The notes under the pieces are model-generated. The model was not told where the DNA came from, did no database searches, and saw nothing but the letters and a program-made list of their open reading frames with translations. Positions 25,516 through 34,597 of a stretch of 64,000 bases of DNA are shown here, one piece after another. Source of the DNA: Streptomyces tuirus (GTDB lineage: Bacteria > Actinomycetota > Actinomycetes > Streptomycetales > Streptomycetaceae); assembly GCF_014701095.1 (NCBI RefSeq), contig NZ_AP023439.1, forward strand, positions 6,932,001 through 6,996,000. Reading direction: 5' to 3'. Both the position numbers and the translations under genes were made by a program. The stretch's first letter is position 1; each line of letters begins with the position of its first letter.

Positions 25516-25539
25516 TGCTATGCAACTCGTTGCATAGCA
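25516..25539. promoter_or_regulatory. Probable PadR operator (11-bp inverted repeat)
   Basis: The arms TGCTATGCAAC (25516-25526) and GTTGCATAGCA (25529-25539) are perfect inverted copies separated by TC. The site is AT-rich within very GC-rich DNA and sits 11 bp upstream of the padR start codon, where it would overlap the promoter or transcription start. Confidence 0.75.
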
Positions 25540-25673
25540 AGTCTCATCCCTGGCGATGCGACGCGGCTCACGCCCGCACGCCCTCCCTGCCCCGGTGCCG
25601 GAGCCTCGCCGCGGGCCGGCGGTGACCGGGCCGCGGCGAGGGACGGGGATCAGGATCCGGTGAGAGACGGGGA

Positions 25674-26549
25674 TCAGGATCCGGTGAGGGAGATGGCGAG
25701 GTCCGTGATGTTCAGCGGGAACTGGCCGATGGAGGTGGCCTGGCCGGTGAAGACGTTGACGCTGTACAGCGAGGGGGTGCCGGCGCCGTTCGGGGTGAGG
25801 GAGGCGAAGGCGGCGTTGTCGACCGTCTTCCCGCCCGAGAGGGTGCTGTAGATGTCCATGCCGGCGTTGATTCCGGCGTCGATTCCTAGGCTGCCGGTCG
25901 GGGCGAGCGTGCCGTTGTTCGCCGGGGACTGGAGGACGACCTGGTCGGTGGTCGTGTTGATGTCGACGAGCGTCGTCGCGGTGGCCGCGTTGAGGTCGTT
26001 GTTCGTGTAGGCGGCGGCCGAGACACCCTTGGTCGTGCCCTCGGTCGGCGGGGTGGTGAGGTTCTGGTCCTGGACGGTGCTGTGGTCGTTGAGGTTGTGC
26101 CGCAGATTCTGGCCGTTGTCGCTGATCACGCGCAGGCGGTCGGCCGCCGGGTTGAAGTCGACGCCGAAGTTGGCGCCGTGCAGGGCGTACTGGAGCTGGG
26201 ACACCTTGGTGACCACGACGTCCGTGGTGGCCGGCGGGGTCTTGATCGTGTAGATGCCGCCCTTGTTGCCGACGCCGTACATGAGGCCGTCCTGCACGCG
26301 GAAGTCGATCCCGATCAGGCCTGTGTCGCCGCTGAGGCCGGTGACGACCCTGACCCAGTCGAGGACCTGCGGCCGGTCGGTCGTGAACGTGGCCATCAGG
26401 GTGCCGTCGCCGCTGATCCCGAAGGCGCGCAGACTGGGCGTGGCGGCGGGGGCGGCCGAGCCGGTGCCTGGTGTGCCGAGCATGAGCGCCGTCGATGTCA
26501 CCATGACCGCGACCGCCGCCATGATTCTCTTTCTCGTGTCCGTCGTCAT
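25674..26549 (-). CDS. Secreted DUF4394 domain protein
   Basis: 291 aa. Residues 1-33 are a signal peptide (basic start, hydrophobic core AAVAVMVTSTALMLG, cleavage near GSAAPA). The rest is a DUF4394 domain, with repeating strands such as TLMATFTTDRPQVLDWVRVV, GVDFNPAADRLRVISDNGQN and SLGIDAGINAGMDIYS, suggesting a beta-propeller-like extracellular fold of unknown role. ATG 26549 is supported by GGGAGGGAAA 7-8 nt upstream. It is divergent from the second PucR-like regulator. Its third-position G/C bias is somewhat lower than that of its neighbours (many AAC, ACG and ACC repeats). Confidence 0.88.
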   Translation of the reverse strand: MTTDTRKRIMAAVAVMVTSTALMLGTPGTGSAAPAATPSLRAFGISGDGTLMATFTTDRPQVLDWVRVVTGLSGDTGLIGIDFRVQDGLMYGVGNKGGIYTIKTPPATTDVVVTKVSQLQYALHGANFGVDFNPAADRLRVISDNGQNLRHNLNDHSTVQDQNLTTPPTEGTTKGVSAAAYTNNDLNAATATTLVDINTTTDQVVLQSPANNGTLAPTGSLGIDAGINAGMDIYSTLSGGKTVDNAAFASLTPNGAGTPSLYSVNVFTGQATSIGQFPLNITDLAISLTGS

Positions 26550-26623
26550 CGGAGTTTCCCTCCCGTGGGGGCGAGCGCCGTTCGCGGCGCCTCGCTGTGA
26601 ATTGCCTCTGCTCCTGCCGGTAT

Positions 26624-26638
26624 TGATCACCGTGGTCA
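26624..26638. promoter_or_regulatory. 15-bp near-palindrome in a divergent promoter region
   Basis: TGATCAC-C-GTGGTCA has one mismatch between its arms. It lies 75 bp upstream of the DUF4394 start and 139 bp upstream of the PucR-like start, in an unusually AT-rich 200 bp. It could be an operator for the divergent regulator. Confidence 0.3.
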
Positions 26639-26777
26639 TGCCGAAGGCGGTTCTCATTAAGGCCGCTTCACAGTTCCCCCACAAGCAGAAGGGTTGACGG
26701 AAACACCCCGATCCGGGAATTTTGCGCACGGTGATAAAGGCCCTGACGATATATCTGCCACCGGTTTGTGCGGAGTG

Positions 26778-28082
26778 ATGAACGCCGTCCGGATCTCCCC
26801 TGTCGGCCCGCTTGTCGTGAAGGGCATGCTCGCGTTCATGGGGAGTCTCTTCGCCGAGCTGGCCCGGCGGGCGTCGACCAACGCCCGTCGTGAGGTCGAG
26901 ACGTACACGCGTGAGATCCCGGAGTTCGGGTTCCTGGACAAGGACGCCCGGGCGCGGGCGAAGACGCTGGAACACTCGATGTGGTTCCGGCGTCGTACCG
27001 TCGAACTATCGCCTCACAACAGCGAGTTGAGCGCAGACGATCTCGACTGCATCGCGTCGATGGGGGAGCTGCGGGCAGGTGCCGGGATGTCGCTCGACGC
27101 ACGGCAGCGGGTGCTGCGCGTGCACACCGCCCTCATGCTGCGCGAGATCAACGAGGCGACCGACGCCCAGCGCGGCGGCGGTGTCGACGAACTCATGCGC
27201 ATGATGACCTGGTTCGCCCCGCAGGGTGAACGCGGCATCGCTTCCTACCGCCAGGGATTCGTGCGCGTACTGCGCCGCCGAATGCCGTACACCGAGCAGG
27301 CGGCCCTGCTGGCCCGGTCATTGCTGAACGGAGATCCGATTTCGGCGGAACTCGCCACGGCCGTCGGCATGGAACTCCCGGATCGCTACGCGGTGACGGT
27401 TTTTCGTATTCCGGACCGGCCCGCCCTCGATCGTTTTCTGGATGACGAGATCGGGGCGCTGGTGAAGGGCCACCGTGCGCCGGTCATGTGGGGACCGGAG
27501 GGCGGCGACGGGAGCGGCGAGCTGATCACCCTGCTTCCGCTGTTCGCCGGCCCCGCGGCACCGGAGGGCGCACCGCCGCACGCCGTTCCCGACCTTGTGC
27601 GCGACCTCATCCCCGATCACCTGCCGGACCTCGTACAGGACTTCGGACAGGCCCTCGGCCGCACCTGCGCCGTCGGCACGTCCATCGCACCGCTGCCGGA
27701 GCTGGCCCGTGCTCTGGACCGCGCCCGGCGGATCAGCCGGGCGGCACCGTCGCGCCGGGCGTCCGCCCGGCTGCGGCCGCACACGCTGGCAGACGTCTTC
27801 GTCGAACTCGCCGTCGCGGACGTGCCACTCGTCGACGACTGGCTCCGCACGCTGGCCGGCCGGCTGGAGGGCGGCCCCGACCTCCTCACCACCCTCGACG
27901 CGTACTACCGCCACGACATGCACCGCGGTGCCACGGCGACCGCGCTCAACGTCCACATCCGCACCTTGGACTACCGCCTGCGCCGGGTCCGTGAGCTCAC
28001 GGGCATCGACCCCGGATCGACACGGGGCGTGCGCACGCTCAGTGCCGTGGTCACCCGGTGCCTGTCGGGAGCGTGGCGCTGA
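26778..28082 (+). CDS. PucR-type helix-turn-helix regulator
   Basis: About 434 aa. The N-terminal helical region includes LRVHTALMLREINEA near residue 120, a middle domain spans about 185-330, and a C-terminal PucR helix-turn-helix (about 375-425) reads HRGATATALNVHIRTLDYRLRRVREL. No GAF or membrane segment is evident. The start is uncertain: ATG 26778 has CGGAG only 2 nt away, and ATG 26826 (MLAFMGSLF) is an alternative with AAGGG close by. It is divergent from the DUF4394 gene. Ligand and targets are unknown. Confidence 0.75.
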   Translation: MNAVRISPVGPLVVKGMLAFMGSLFAELARRASTNARREVETYTREIPEFGFLDKDARARAKTLEHSMWFRRRTVELSPHNSELSADDLDCIASMGELRAGAGMSLDARQRVLRVHTALMLREINEATDAQRGGGVDELMRMMTWFAPQGERGIASYRQGFVRVLRRRMPYTEQAALLARSLLNGDPISAELATAVGMELPDRYAVTVFRIPDRPALDRFLDDEIGALVKGHRAPVMWGPEGGDGSGELITLLPLFAGPAAPEGAPPHAVPDLVRDLIPDHLPDLVQDFGQALGRTCAVGTSIAPLPELARALDRARRISRAAPSRRASARLRPHTLADVFVELAVADVPLVDDWLRTLAGRLEGGPDLLTTLDAYYRHDMHRGATATALNVHIRTLDYRLRRVRELTGIDPGSTRGVRTLSAVVTRCLSGAWR

Positions 28083-28121
28083 CACGCGCCGCGGGCGTGC
28101 CGGACCCCGCAACGACTCGCC

Positions 28122-30863
28122 TCACAGGTCGGCTGCCCAGCGGTCCAGGAGCGCGTCCGCGTCGTCCGCACCCGGGGCGGGCTGCTGCATGACCTCGGGC
28201 AGGGCCTGTTCGGCCCAGATCACCTTGCCCTGCGGGGTGTACCGGGTGCCCCAGCGCTCCGCCATCTGCGACACCAGGAACAGACCCCGGCCTCCCTCGT
28301 CGGTGGTCGCGGCGTAGCGCAGATGCGGTGAGGTGCTGCTGCCGTCGGCCACCTCGCAGATCAGGGTGCGGTCGCGGATGAGCCGCACATGGATCGGCCC
28401 GGCGCCGTAGCGGATGGCGTTGGTGATGAGCTCACTGAGGATGAGTTCCATGGCGAAGCCGAACTCCGACAGGCCCCACTCCTCGAGCCGTCGCGACACG
28501 GCGTCCCGCATGCCGGAGACGGCGGCCGGGTCCGGGGGTACGTCCCAGTCGGCGACCCGGTCGGGGGGCAGTTGCCGCGTGCGGGCGACGAGCAGGGCGA
28601 CGTCGTCCTTGGGGCGCCCCGGGAGCAGGGTGTCCAGCACGTCCTGGCAGGTCTCCTCGGGCGGCCGGCCGGGGTGGCCCGTCAGCGCATCGCGCAGCAG
28701 CTCCATCCCCACGTCCAGGTCGCGCCGGCGGTCCTCGATGAGGCCGTCGGTGTACAGGACGAGCTGGGTCCCCTCCGGGAGGCACAGCTCCGCGGTCTGG
28801 AACGGCATGCCGCCGAGCCCCAGAGGCGGACCGGCCGGCACGTCCGGGAAGGTGACGGACCCGTCGGGGTGGACCAGCGCGGGCACCAGATGCCCCGCGC
28901 GGGCCACGACGTAGCGGCGCGTCACGGGGTCGTAGATCCCGTACAGGCAGGTGGCGCCCACGACACCCGCCGCGGTCTCCGCCGTCTCGTTCTGGTCGAT
29001 CTTCCCGACCAGGTCGTCCAGATGGCTCAGCAGCTCGTCGGGTGGCAGATCCAGCGCGGAGAAGTTGTGGACCGCGGTGCGCAGCCGACCCATCGTGGCG
29101 GCGGCGTGCAGACCGTGGCCCACCACGTCGCCGACGGCCAGAGCCACGCGGCTCCCCGGCATGGGAATCACGTCGAACCAGTCCCCGCCCACGCCCGCCT
29201 GGGCGGGGAGGTAGCGGTAGGCGAGGTCGAGGGCGTTCTGCTCGGGCATCGCCTGCGGCAGCAGGCTCTGCTGGAGGGTGACGGCCAGGGCGTGCTCGCG
29301 GGTGTAGCGGCGGGCGTTGTCGATGCTGATCGCGGCCCGGGCCACCAGCTCCTCCGCCAGTGACAGGTCCTCCTCGTTGAACGGCTCGTGCTCGCGCCCG
29401 CGCCAGAAGCTGGCCATGCCCAGCACGACACCACGGGCCTGGATCGGCGCCGTGATCAGGGAATGGATGCCGTAGTCGATGATCGCCTGGGCACGCTCGG
29501 GGTCCTGCAGCCGCCAGCCCGTGGCGGCCGGCAGATCGCTCACCAGCTGCGAGTGACCGCTGCCGTAGCCGCGTGCCTGGGGAGTGGAGGGAACGTAGTC
29601 GAAGAGCCGGCCCTGCGCGGACAGCGGGTGGTCCTCCCGGATGCCGCACACGGCCGCGCGCCGCATGTCCGTCGCCGTGGGGGCCGGCTCATCGCCGTGC
29701 AGGACGGTGTCGGCCAGGTCCACGGTCACGAAGTCCGCGAAGCGGGGGATGGGGACCCGCGCCAGCTCGTCGGCGGTGCGCAGCACGTCCAGGGTGGTAC
29801 CGATGTGGAGCCCGGCGTCGTAGAGCAGCCTGAGCCGTTCCCGTGCCACCTCGGCCCTGCCGGTCACCGTCTGCAGCTCGGTGGAGTCGCGCAGCGTCAC
29901 CACGGTTCCCTTGGGGCCTCCCCGGTGCTCCGTGGGCCGCTGGTTGACCGCGAGCAGCCGCTCTCCCGCGAGGTGCACCTCGTCGCTGGCCTCGCGGCCG
30001 GAGGCGAGCAGCGCCCTTGTGTCGGGATCGAGGCCCGGCAATCCCGAGACGAGCCGTCCCTCCGCGTCCGGGGGCAGCTCCAGCAGCCGTCTGGCCTCGT
30101 CGTTCGCCAGCATGAGCCGCCCGTCGGCGGACACGATCAGGACCCCTTCCCGGACGGAGTGGAGCACCGTGTCGTGGTGCTCGTACATCAGGGTCATCTC
30201 CTCCGGGGCCAGGCTGTGCGTCTGGCGTCGCAGCCGCCTGCCCACCAGCGCCGTCACACCGGTGGACAGCGCGAGCGCTCCGGCTCCCGCGCCCAGGATG
30301 ATCGGCAGTTGCCGGTTCAACTGGCTTTCGACGTTCTTGACCTTCATCCCCGCCGAGACGAGGGCGACCACCTCGTCGCGGGCGTTCTCGATCGGGACCG
30401 TGGACTGCACTTCGCGCCCGAGCGGGCCGTCGACGCTCTCTACGAAGACCCTGCCCGCCAGCGACGGTCCGATCTCGCCCACGAACTGCTTTCCGATGCG
30501 GTCCGGCAGAGGGTGCGTGTAGCGGATGCCGTTGGTGTTCATGACCACGATGAAGTCGACACCGGCAGCCCGGCGGGCCTCCTCGGTGAGCGGCTGGAGA
30601 ATCCTGCTCGGGTCCGGGGTCCGCAGGGCCGCCAGAACGCCCGGTGAGTGCGCGAAGGTCTGCGCCACGGCTGTGGAGCGGCGCCGGGCCTCGGCGGCGG
30701 AGTCGCGCTCCGACTGCAGGATGAGAGCGAAAACGCCGCAGGCCACGAGCAGGACCACGAGAGCCACCTGGAAGATCAACACCTGCCCGGCCACGCTCCG
30801 CGTGGTCCTGCTGATCACGCGCTTGACCGAGAGATGTCGAGGGCGGGCGAAGCGATTCGCCAT
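28122..30863 (-). CDS. Transmembrane PAS/GAF SpoIIE phosphatase with C-terminal anti-sigma-like ATPase domain
   Basis: 913 aa. TM1 (residues about 24-48), an extracytoplasmic single-cache/CitA-like sensor (50-190, including GVDFIVVMNTNGIRYTHPLP and GKQFVGEIGPSLAGRVF) and TM2 (about 195-215). Then PAS (235-325, with LHSVREGVLIVSADGRLMLAN), GAF (345-525), a SpoIIE-type PP2C domain (550-765, with GGDWFDVIPMPGSRVALAVGDVVGHG and metal Asp residues) and an HATPase_c/RsbW-like domain (780-895, ELILSELITNAIRYG). Phosphatase and anti-sigma-factor kinase activities in one chain suggest a self-contained partner switch. The start ATG 30863 has AAAGG upstream. STAS partners may include the product of 35284-35688. 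Confidence 0.92.
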   Translation of the reverse strand: MANRFARPRHLSVKRVISRTTRSVAGQVLIFQVALVVLLVACGVFALILQSERDSAAEARRRSTAVAQTFAHSPGVLAALRTPDPSRILQPLTEEARRAAGVDFIVVMNTNGIRYTHPLPDRIGKQFVGEIGPSLAGRVFVESVDGPLGREVQSTVPIENARDEVVALVSAGMKVKNVESQLNRQLPIILGAGAGALALSTGVTALVGRRLRRQTHSLAPEEMTLMYEHHDTVLHSVREGVLIVSADGRLMLANDEARRLLELPPDAEGRLVSGLPGLDPDTRALLASGREASDEVHLAGERLLAVNQRPTEHRGGPKGTVVTLRDSTELQTVTGRAEVARERLRLLYDAGLHIGTTLDVLRTADELARVPIPRFADFVTVDLADTVLHGDEPAPTATDMRRAAVCGIREDHPLSAQGRLFDYVPSTPQARGYGSGHSQLVSDLPAATGWRLQDPERAQAIIDYGIHSLITAPIQARGVVLGMASFWRGREHEPFNEEDLSLAEELVARAAISIDNARRYTREHALAVTLQQSLLPQAMPEQNALDLAYRYLPAQAGVGGDWFDVIPMPGSRVALAVGDVVGHGLHAAATMGRLRTAVHNFSALDLPPDELLSHLDDLVGKIDQNETAETAAGVVGATCLYGIYDPVTRRYVVARAGHLVPALVHPDGSVTFPDVPAGPPLGLGGMPFQTAELCLPEGTQLVLYTDGLIEDRRRDLDVGMELLRDALTGHPGRPPEETCQDVLDTLLPGRPKDDVALLVARTRQLPPDRVADWDVPPDPAAVSGMRDAVSRRLEEWGLSEFGFAMELILSELITNAIRYGAGPIHVRLIRDRTLICEVADGSSTSPHLRYAATTDEGGRGLFLVSQMAERWGTRYTPQGKVIWAEQALPEVMQQPAPGADDADALLDRWAADL

Positions 30864-31049
30864 GCGACCTTTCTAACACTGGTGATCCCGAGCGGCCAGG
30901 CTCGGCCTGATCCTCGCCGGTCGGCCTCGGGAGTCTGCGGGGGCCGGGCGTGCCTGCCGCGAGCCCCGGCGTCTCCGGGCCGGGCTGTCCGCCGTAGAGC
31001 GTGCGGTGCACGATTCTCTCCGCGCCCGTTGCCGGTTTTGGTCGATATC

Positions 31050-32177
31050 ATGCGTTTTGTGATCATGTCTGCACGGCTGAGGCGCCGTCGTCCCGCCTAC
31101 AGCGGCCGATGGGATGCCGCCCGGTTGTCACCCGTGGTCCTGACCGTCCTCATCGCCGTGCTGGCGTTCTCCACGCCCCGGGAGATGGCCTTCAGCCGCC
31201 TGCTGCCCGCCGCGCCGGCGCTGGCGGCGGCGATGTGGCCGGTGGTTCCCACGATGCTGCTGGGGGCGTTCTGTCTGCTGCTGATGACAGTGCTCAGCCT
31301 CTTCTACACCGATCTGGGGACGCAGTACACGGCGGCCGCCATCGTCGCCGTCACCCTGGCGGCCGCGTACGGGAGTCATGTCCGGCTTCAGCGAGAGGAA
31401 ACGCTCTTCCAGCTCCGGCTCGTCGCCGACGCGGCGCAGAAGGTTCTGCTGCGCCCGCTGCCGCGCCGCATCGGCGATCTCGAGATCGAGTCGCTGTATC
31501 TGGCCGCCCAGGAACAGGCCCGGATCGGTGGCGACTTCTACGAAGCGATCGGCACACCGCACGGGGTCCGGCTGCTCATGGGCGACGTACGGGGCAAGGG
31601 CCTGTCCGCGGTGGGGGTGGCCTCGGCGGTGATCAGCTGCTTCAGGGAGGCGGCCTACGACGAGCCCGACCTGCAGGGCATCGTCCACCGCCTGGAGACC
31701 ACCGTGACGCGCCACAGCGCCGTGTTTCCCATCCAGGACCAGCCCGAGCACTTCGCCACCGCCCTCCTCGCCGAGATCCCGCACGACGGCGACCGCCTGC
31801 GCATTCTCAACTGCGGACATCCACCGCCGCTGATCGCGCACCGCGGGAAGGTCCGCGTGCTGGATCCCACCGTCCCCTCGCCGCCGCTCAACCTCGCGGC
31901 GCTCATCGGTGACCGCTACTGGGTCGACACGGTCGCCTTCGCCCCGGGCGACCGGTTGCTTCTCTACACGGACGGCGTATCGGAGGCCCGCGACCACGCC
32001 GGCCGGTTCTTTCCGCTGCCGGACTGGATGCAGCGGCAGGGCCTGCAGAAACCCCGCGTACTGCTCGACCGGCTGCACCGGGATCTGCTGCTCCACAGCG
32101 GCGGAATGCGCGACGACGACATCGCGGCCCTCGCGCTGAGGCGCTCCGACGTGGGGTTTTGGGAGTCGCCGACGTAG
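31050..32177 (+). CDS. Membrane-anchored SpoIIE-type PP2C phosphatase
   Basis: About 375 aa. Three N-terminal hydrophobic helices (residues about 28-110) are followed by a coiled segment LQREETLFQLRLVADAAQKVL and a SpoIIE/PP2C domain (about 140-365) with ARIGGDFYEA, MGDVRGKGLSAV, NCGHPPPLI and LLLYTDGVSEARD. It probably dephosphorylates a STAS antagonist. The start is not settled: ATG 31050, GTG 31059 or ATG 31065; a TATCAT hexamer at 31046-31051 sits 7 nt before GTG 31059, which would suit a leaderless start there. It is divergent from the larger SpoIIE kinase-phosphatase. Confidence 0.88.
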   Translation: MRFVIMSARLRRRRPAYSGRWDAARLSPVVLTVLIAVLAFSTPREMAFSRLLPAAPALAAAMWPVVPTMLLGAFCLLLMTVLSLFYTDLGTQYTAAAIVAVTLAAAYGSHVRLQREETLFQLRLVADAAQKVLLRPLPRRIGDLEIESLYLAAQEQARIGGDFYEAIGTPHGVRLLMGDVRGKGLSAVGVASAVISCFREAAYDEPDLQGIVHRLETTVTRHSAVFPIQDQPEHFATALLAEIPHDGDRLRILNCGHPPPLIAHRGKVRVLDPTVPSPPLNLAALIGDRYWVDTVAFAPGDRLLLYTDGVSEARDHAGRFFPLPDWMQRQGLQKPRVLLDRLHRDLLLHSGGMRDDDIAALALRRSDVGFWESPT

Positions 32178-32303
32178 AAGGCGTAGAAACGCGCGCTAGT
32201 GACAGGTCCTTGAGTGCGTCCTCTAGCCTTCTGGGGAGCTCACGCCGAGGCCGCGACCCGCCCGAGCCGCCCGGACGCCCGGGAGGGCCAACCCCAGCGA
32301 GAG

Positions 32304-33404
32304 TCAGTCAGTGTGCAGGACCCGGAAGCGCCCGGGCTCCGACGGGTCCCGGTCCACGACCTGGATCGGCGCACCGGCCCACTGCCACACGCTGATGTCC
32401 GGCGTGTGCGAGAAGCGAATGCGCCCTCGGGTGCCGTCGACGGTGACGCGTGACCAGTCCACGGCCGGGCGCGCCCGGCCCGCACCCCCGGTCCGCAGCG
32501 CCTCGGCCAGGACCGCGACCGTGTCATAGCCCTCGAAGGCGACGAAGGAGGGCTCTTCGGCCAACCGCTCGCGCAGGGCCGCCCCGACGCGCACACCGAG
32601 GGGGCTGAGCCGCTCGGGCAGGTAGCGCAGGAACGGGATCGCGGCGCCCTCGTCGCCGAGCAGCGTCGCCCACTCGGCGAACTCCGGCTGCCCGGCCGGA
32701 GCGCCGATCATGACCTCGGCGAGGCGCCGGTCGCGGCGGACCGACCGGACGATCGGCACCGCCGGGTCCGGGTGGCCGACCAGGAGAAGGAGGGCCGTCG
32801 CGCGATGGCCCGCGAGTTCGTCGCACAGGGCCGCGGGGGCGAGAGCACGCGCGTCGAGTTCGACGACGGCGCCGCCGCGTGGAGCGACGTACTCCCGCAG
32901 AATCCGCGCCCCGGCCGCCCAGTAGACACTCGGTTCGGCCGCCACGGCGATCGGGCCCCGGCCCGCGCCGAGGAGGAAGTCCGCGTAGACCTGCCAGCCG
33001 CGGGTCTGCGGCGGCGAGAGACGCGCGACCCGGTCCGTCGGCTCCTCGGTGAGCGCGTCGAGGACCGCTGACGAGCAGAGGTAGGGCAGACCGAGCGCGT
33101 GCGCCCTGGCGGCGGCCGCGCGAGCGACCACGCTGTGATACTCGCCCGCCAGCGCCGCCACGCCCAGACCGGCCAGTTCCTCCACGGCCGCCTCGGCCCG
33201 CCGCGGATCGGCGGCGGTGTCCCGGACCACCAGCTCCACCGGCCTCCCGGCGACCCCGCCGGCGTCGTTGACCTCGCTGACGGCCAACTCCATCCCGGCG
33301 AGCAGGTGTTGGCCCGCCTGGGCCCAGCCGGGCCGGGTCAGCGGAGCGAGAGCGCCGATCAGGACGGATGCTCCTCCGGCCCGCTCCGCCGCGTACGCCG
33401 TCAT
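32304..33404 (-). CDS. Periplasmic-binding-fold (branched-chain amino acid type) protein, apparently without signal peptide
   Basis: About 366 aa. The type I periplasmic-binding fold is seen in VLIGALAPLTRPGWAQAGQHL, MELAVSEVNDAGGVAGRPVE, GEYHSVVARAAAARAHALGLP and FVAFEGYDTVAVLAEAL. Such proteins normally bind amino acids outside the cell, but here the chain starts MTAYAAERAGGASVLIG with no signal peptide or lipobox, and no ABC transporter genes follow. It may be a cytoplasmic sensor. ATG 33404 has only a weak ribosome binding site (GGCGAG); longer starts up to 33476 remain possible and do not add a signal sequence either. Confidence 0.72.
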   Translation of the reverse strand: MTAYAAERAGGASVLIGALAPLTRPGWAQAGQHLLAGMELAVSEVNDAGGVAGRPVELVVRDTAADPRRAEAAVEELAGLGVAALAGEYHSVVARAAAARAHALGLPYLCSSAVLDALTEEPTDRVARLSPPQTRGWQVYADFLLGAGRGPIAVAAEPSVYWAAGARILREYVAPRGGAVVELDARALAPAALCDELAGHRATALLLLVGHPDPAVPIVRSVRRDRRLAEVMIGAPAGQPEFAEWATLLGDEGAAIPFLRYLPERLSPLGVRVGAALRERLAEEPSFVAFEGYDTVAVLAEALRTGGAGRARPAVDWSRVTVDGTRGRIRFSHTPDISVWQWAGAPIQVVDRDPSEPGRFRVLHTD

Positions 33405-33562
33405 GTCATCTCGCCGTGGGGGACCCGCCTGTTCGACCATGCAGGCCATTGCATCCATGCCCCCGCCGGCAGGCAACCGGATATCCGCACGCCGTGCCGT
33501 CTTCGTTCCTGGTCGAACGCCGTGTCCTGCGCAGGTTCTTGATCGTTCGGAGGGGCGTGGAG

Positions 33563-34210
33563 ATGAGCGCTGCTTGGGCCCGCGTCGCGGGCGGGACGGT
33601 GGTGGCCGCCGTATTCACGGTGCTGCCGGCCGGAGGCTGTTCCGGGCCGCCGCGGCCGGTGCTTCCGGCGTCGGAGCCGGCGCGCAGCGAGCTGATCAAG
33701 GCCGCGCAACAGGTGCTGGTGGACCGGTGCATGACCGCCCGGGGCACCGCGGGGCAACCCGTCTCGCAGGAGGACGCGCTCTTCGGGACGGACCCGGCCG
33801 AACTGGAGGTCACCCTCGCCACCGGGTACACCGTCCGTACGCACACGGACGGTTGCCTGGCGCAGGCACACCGCCACCTCTACGGCGACCAGGCCCGCTG
33901 GTTCCGTGCCGAGGTCACCGTCAACAACCTGCGCCCTGAAGCGCGGGCCCGCCTCAGGGACGACCCGCGGTACCGGGCAGCGCTCGCGCGCCGGGCCGCC
34001 TGTCCCGACAAGGACACCTGCTGTGCGCGGGAGAGCGGACTGGACGACATGCGGGCCCGGCTGGAGCCCGCCCGGCTCGCCGAGGTCCGCGCCGCGCACC
34101 GTGAGGACATCGCCACGTACGACCAGTTGCGCGACCGCGCACTGCACCGCGCGGCCCGGCTGCTCGCCGGCCGGGCCACCCCCTCTCCGAAAGGTCCCGC
34201 CCCGTCATGA
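33563..34210 (+). CDS. Putative lipoprotein of unknown function
   Basis: 215 aa. A short basic start, a hydrophobic stretch GGTVVAAVFTVLP and AGGC (Cys26) form a plausible lipobox, although it departs from the ideal L-A-G-C. The mature part is helical and charged, with Cys residues in CMTARG, DGCLAQ and CPDKDTCCARESG, so disulfides are likely. The start ATG 33563 has GGAGGGG about 9 nt upstream. The stop overlaps the start of the next gene (ATGA at 34207), indicating translational coupling with the secreted I36 inhibitor-like protein. Confidence 0.7.
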   Translation: MSAAWARVAGGTVVAAVFTVLPAGGCSGPPRPVLPASEPARSELIKAAQQVLVDRCMTARGTAGQPVSQEDALFGTDPAELEVTLATGYTVRTHTDGCLAQAHRHLYGDQARWFRAEVTVNNLRPEARARLRDDPRYRAALARRAACPDKDTCCARESGLDDMRARLEPARLAEVRAAHREDIATYDQLRDRALHRAARLLAGRATPSPKGPAPS

Positions 34211-34584
34211 CGAACAGCAGGCTGTTCCACGCCGTCGCAGCGGTGTTCCTCCTCTTCACCGGCGCTCTCACCACGGCCGGCACGGCAAGCGCCGCCGACT
34301 GCCCGAGCGGTGAGTTCTGCGTCTGGGAGAACGCCGACTTCTCCGGTCAGCGCGCCAACTGGTCCGGGGACGACGGCTGGTGGGAGGGCTGGATCGCGGA
34401 CAAGGACTCCTCCTGGGCCAACCACGGGATCTCCGGGCCCGGAATCAAGGACCACGTCAAGGTCTACTCCAGTGCCGGGCAGGGCGGCCAGATGACGATC
34501 TGCCTCACCCCTGGCCAGGAGGTCGGCTACAACGGCGTGGCCCATGACCGGGGCGACTCCCACACCTGGGCCATGAGCTGCTGA
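34207..34584 (+). CDS. Secreted peptidase inhibitor family I36-like protein
   Basis: 125 aa. A signal peptide (residues 1-30, core AVAAVFLLFTGAL, cleavage after TASA) is followed by about 95 residues starting ADCPSGEFCVWENADFSG. This is the hallmark of the small beta/gamma-crystallin-like inhibitors of Streptomyces (family I36, such as the metalloprotease inhibitor SMPI). Four Cys could form two disulfides. It overlaps the preceding lipoprotein gene by 4 nt and is closed by a strong hairpin, so the two form a complete bicistronic operon. The target protease is unknown. Confidence 0.85.
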   Translation: MTNSRLFHAVAAVFLLFTGALTTAGTASAADCPSGEFCVWENADFSGQRANWSGDDGWWEGWIADKDSSWANHGISGPGIKDHVKVYSSAGQGGQMTICLTPGQEVGYNGVAHDRGDSHTWAMSC

Positions 34585-34597
34585 CACGCGGTACGCC

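Noticed and set aside
25505..25540. Upstream ATG for padR giving 12 extra residues (MLCNELHSTIAV)
   Set aside because: It would place the start codon inside the palindromic operator; the family normally begins at MALEHAIL-type sequence, which is the ATG at 25504.
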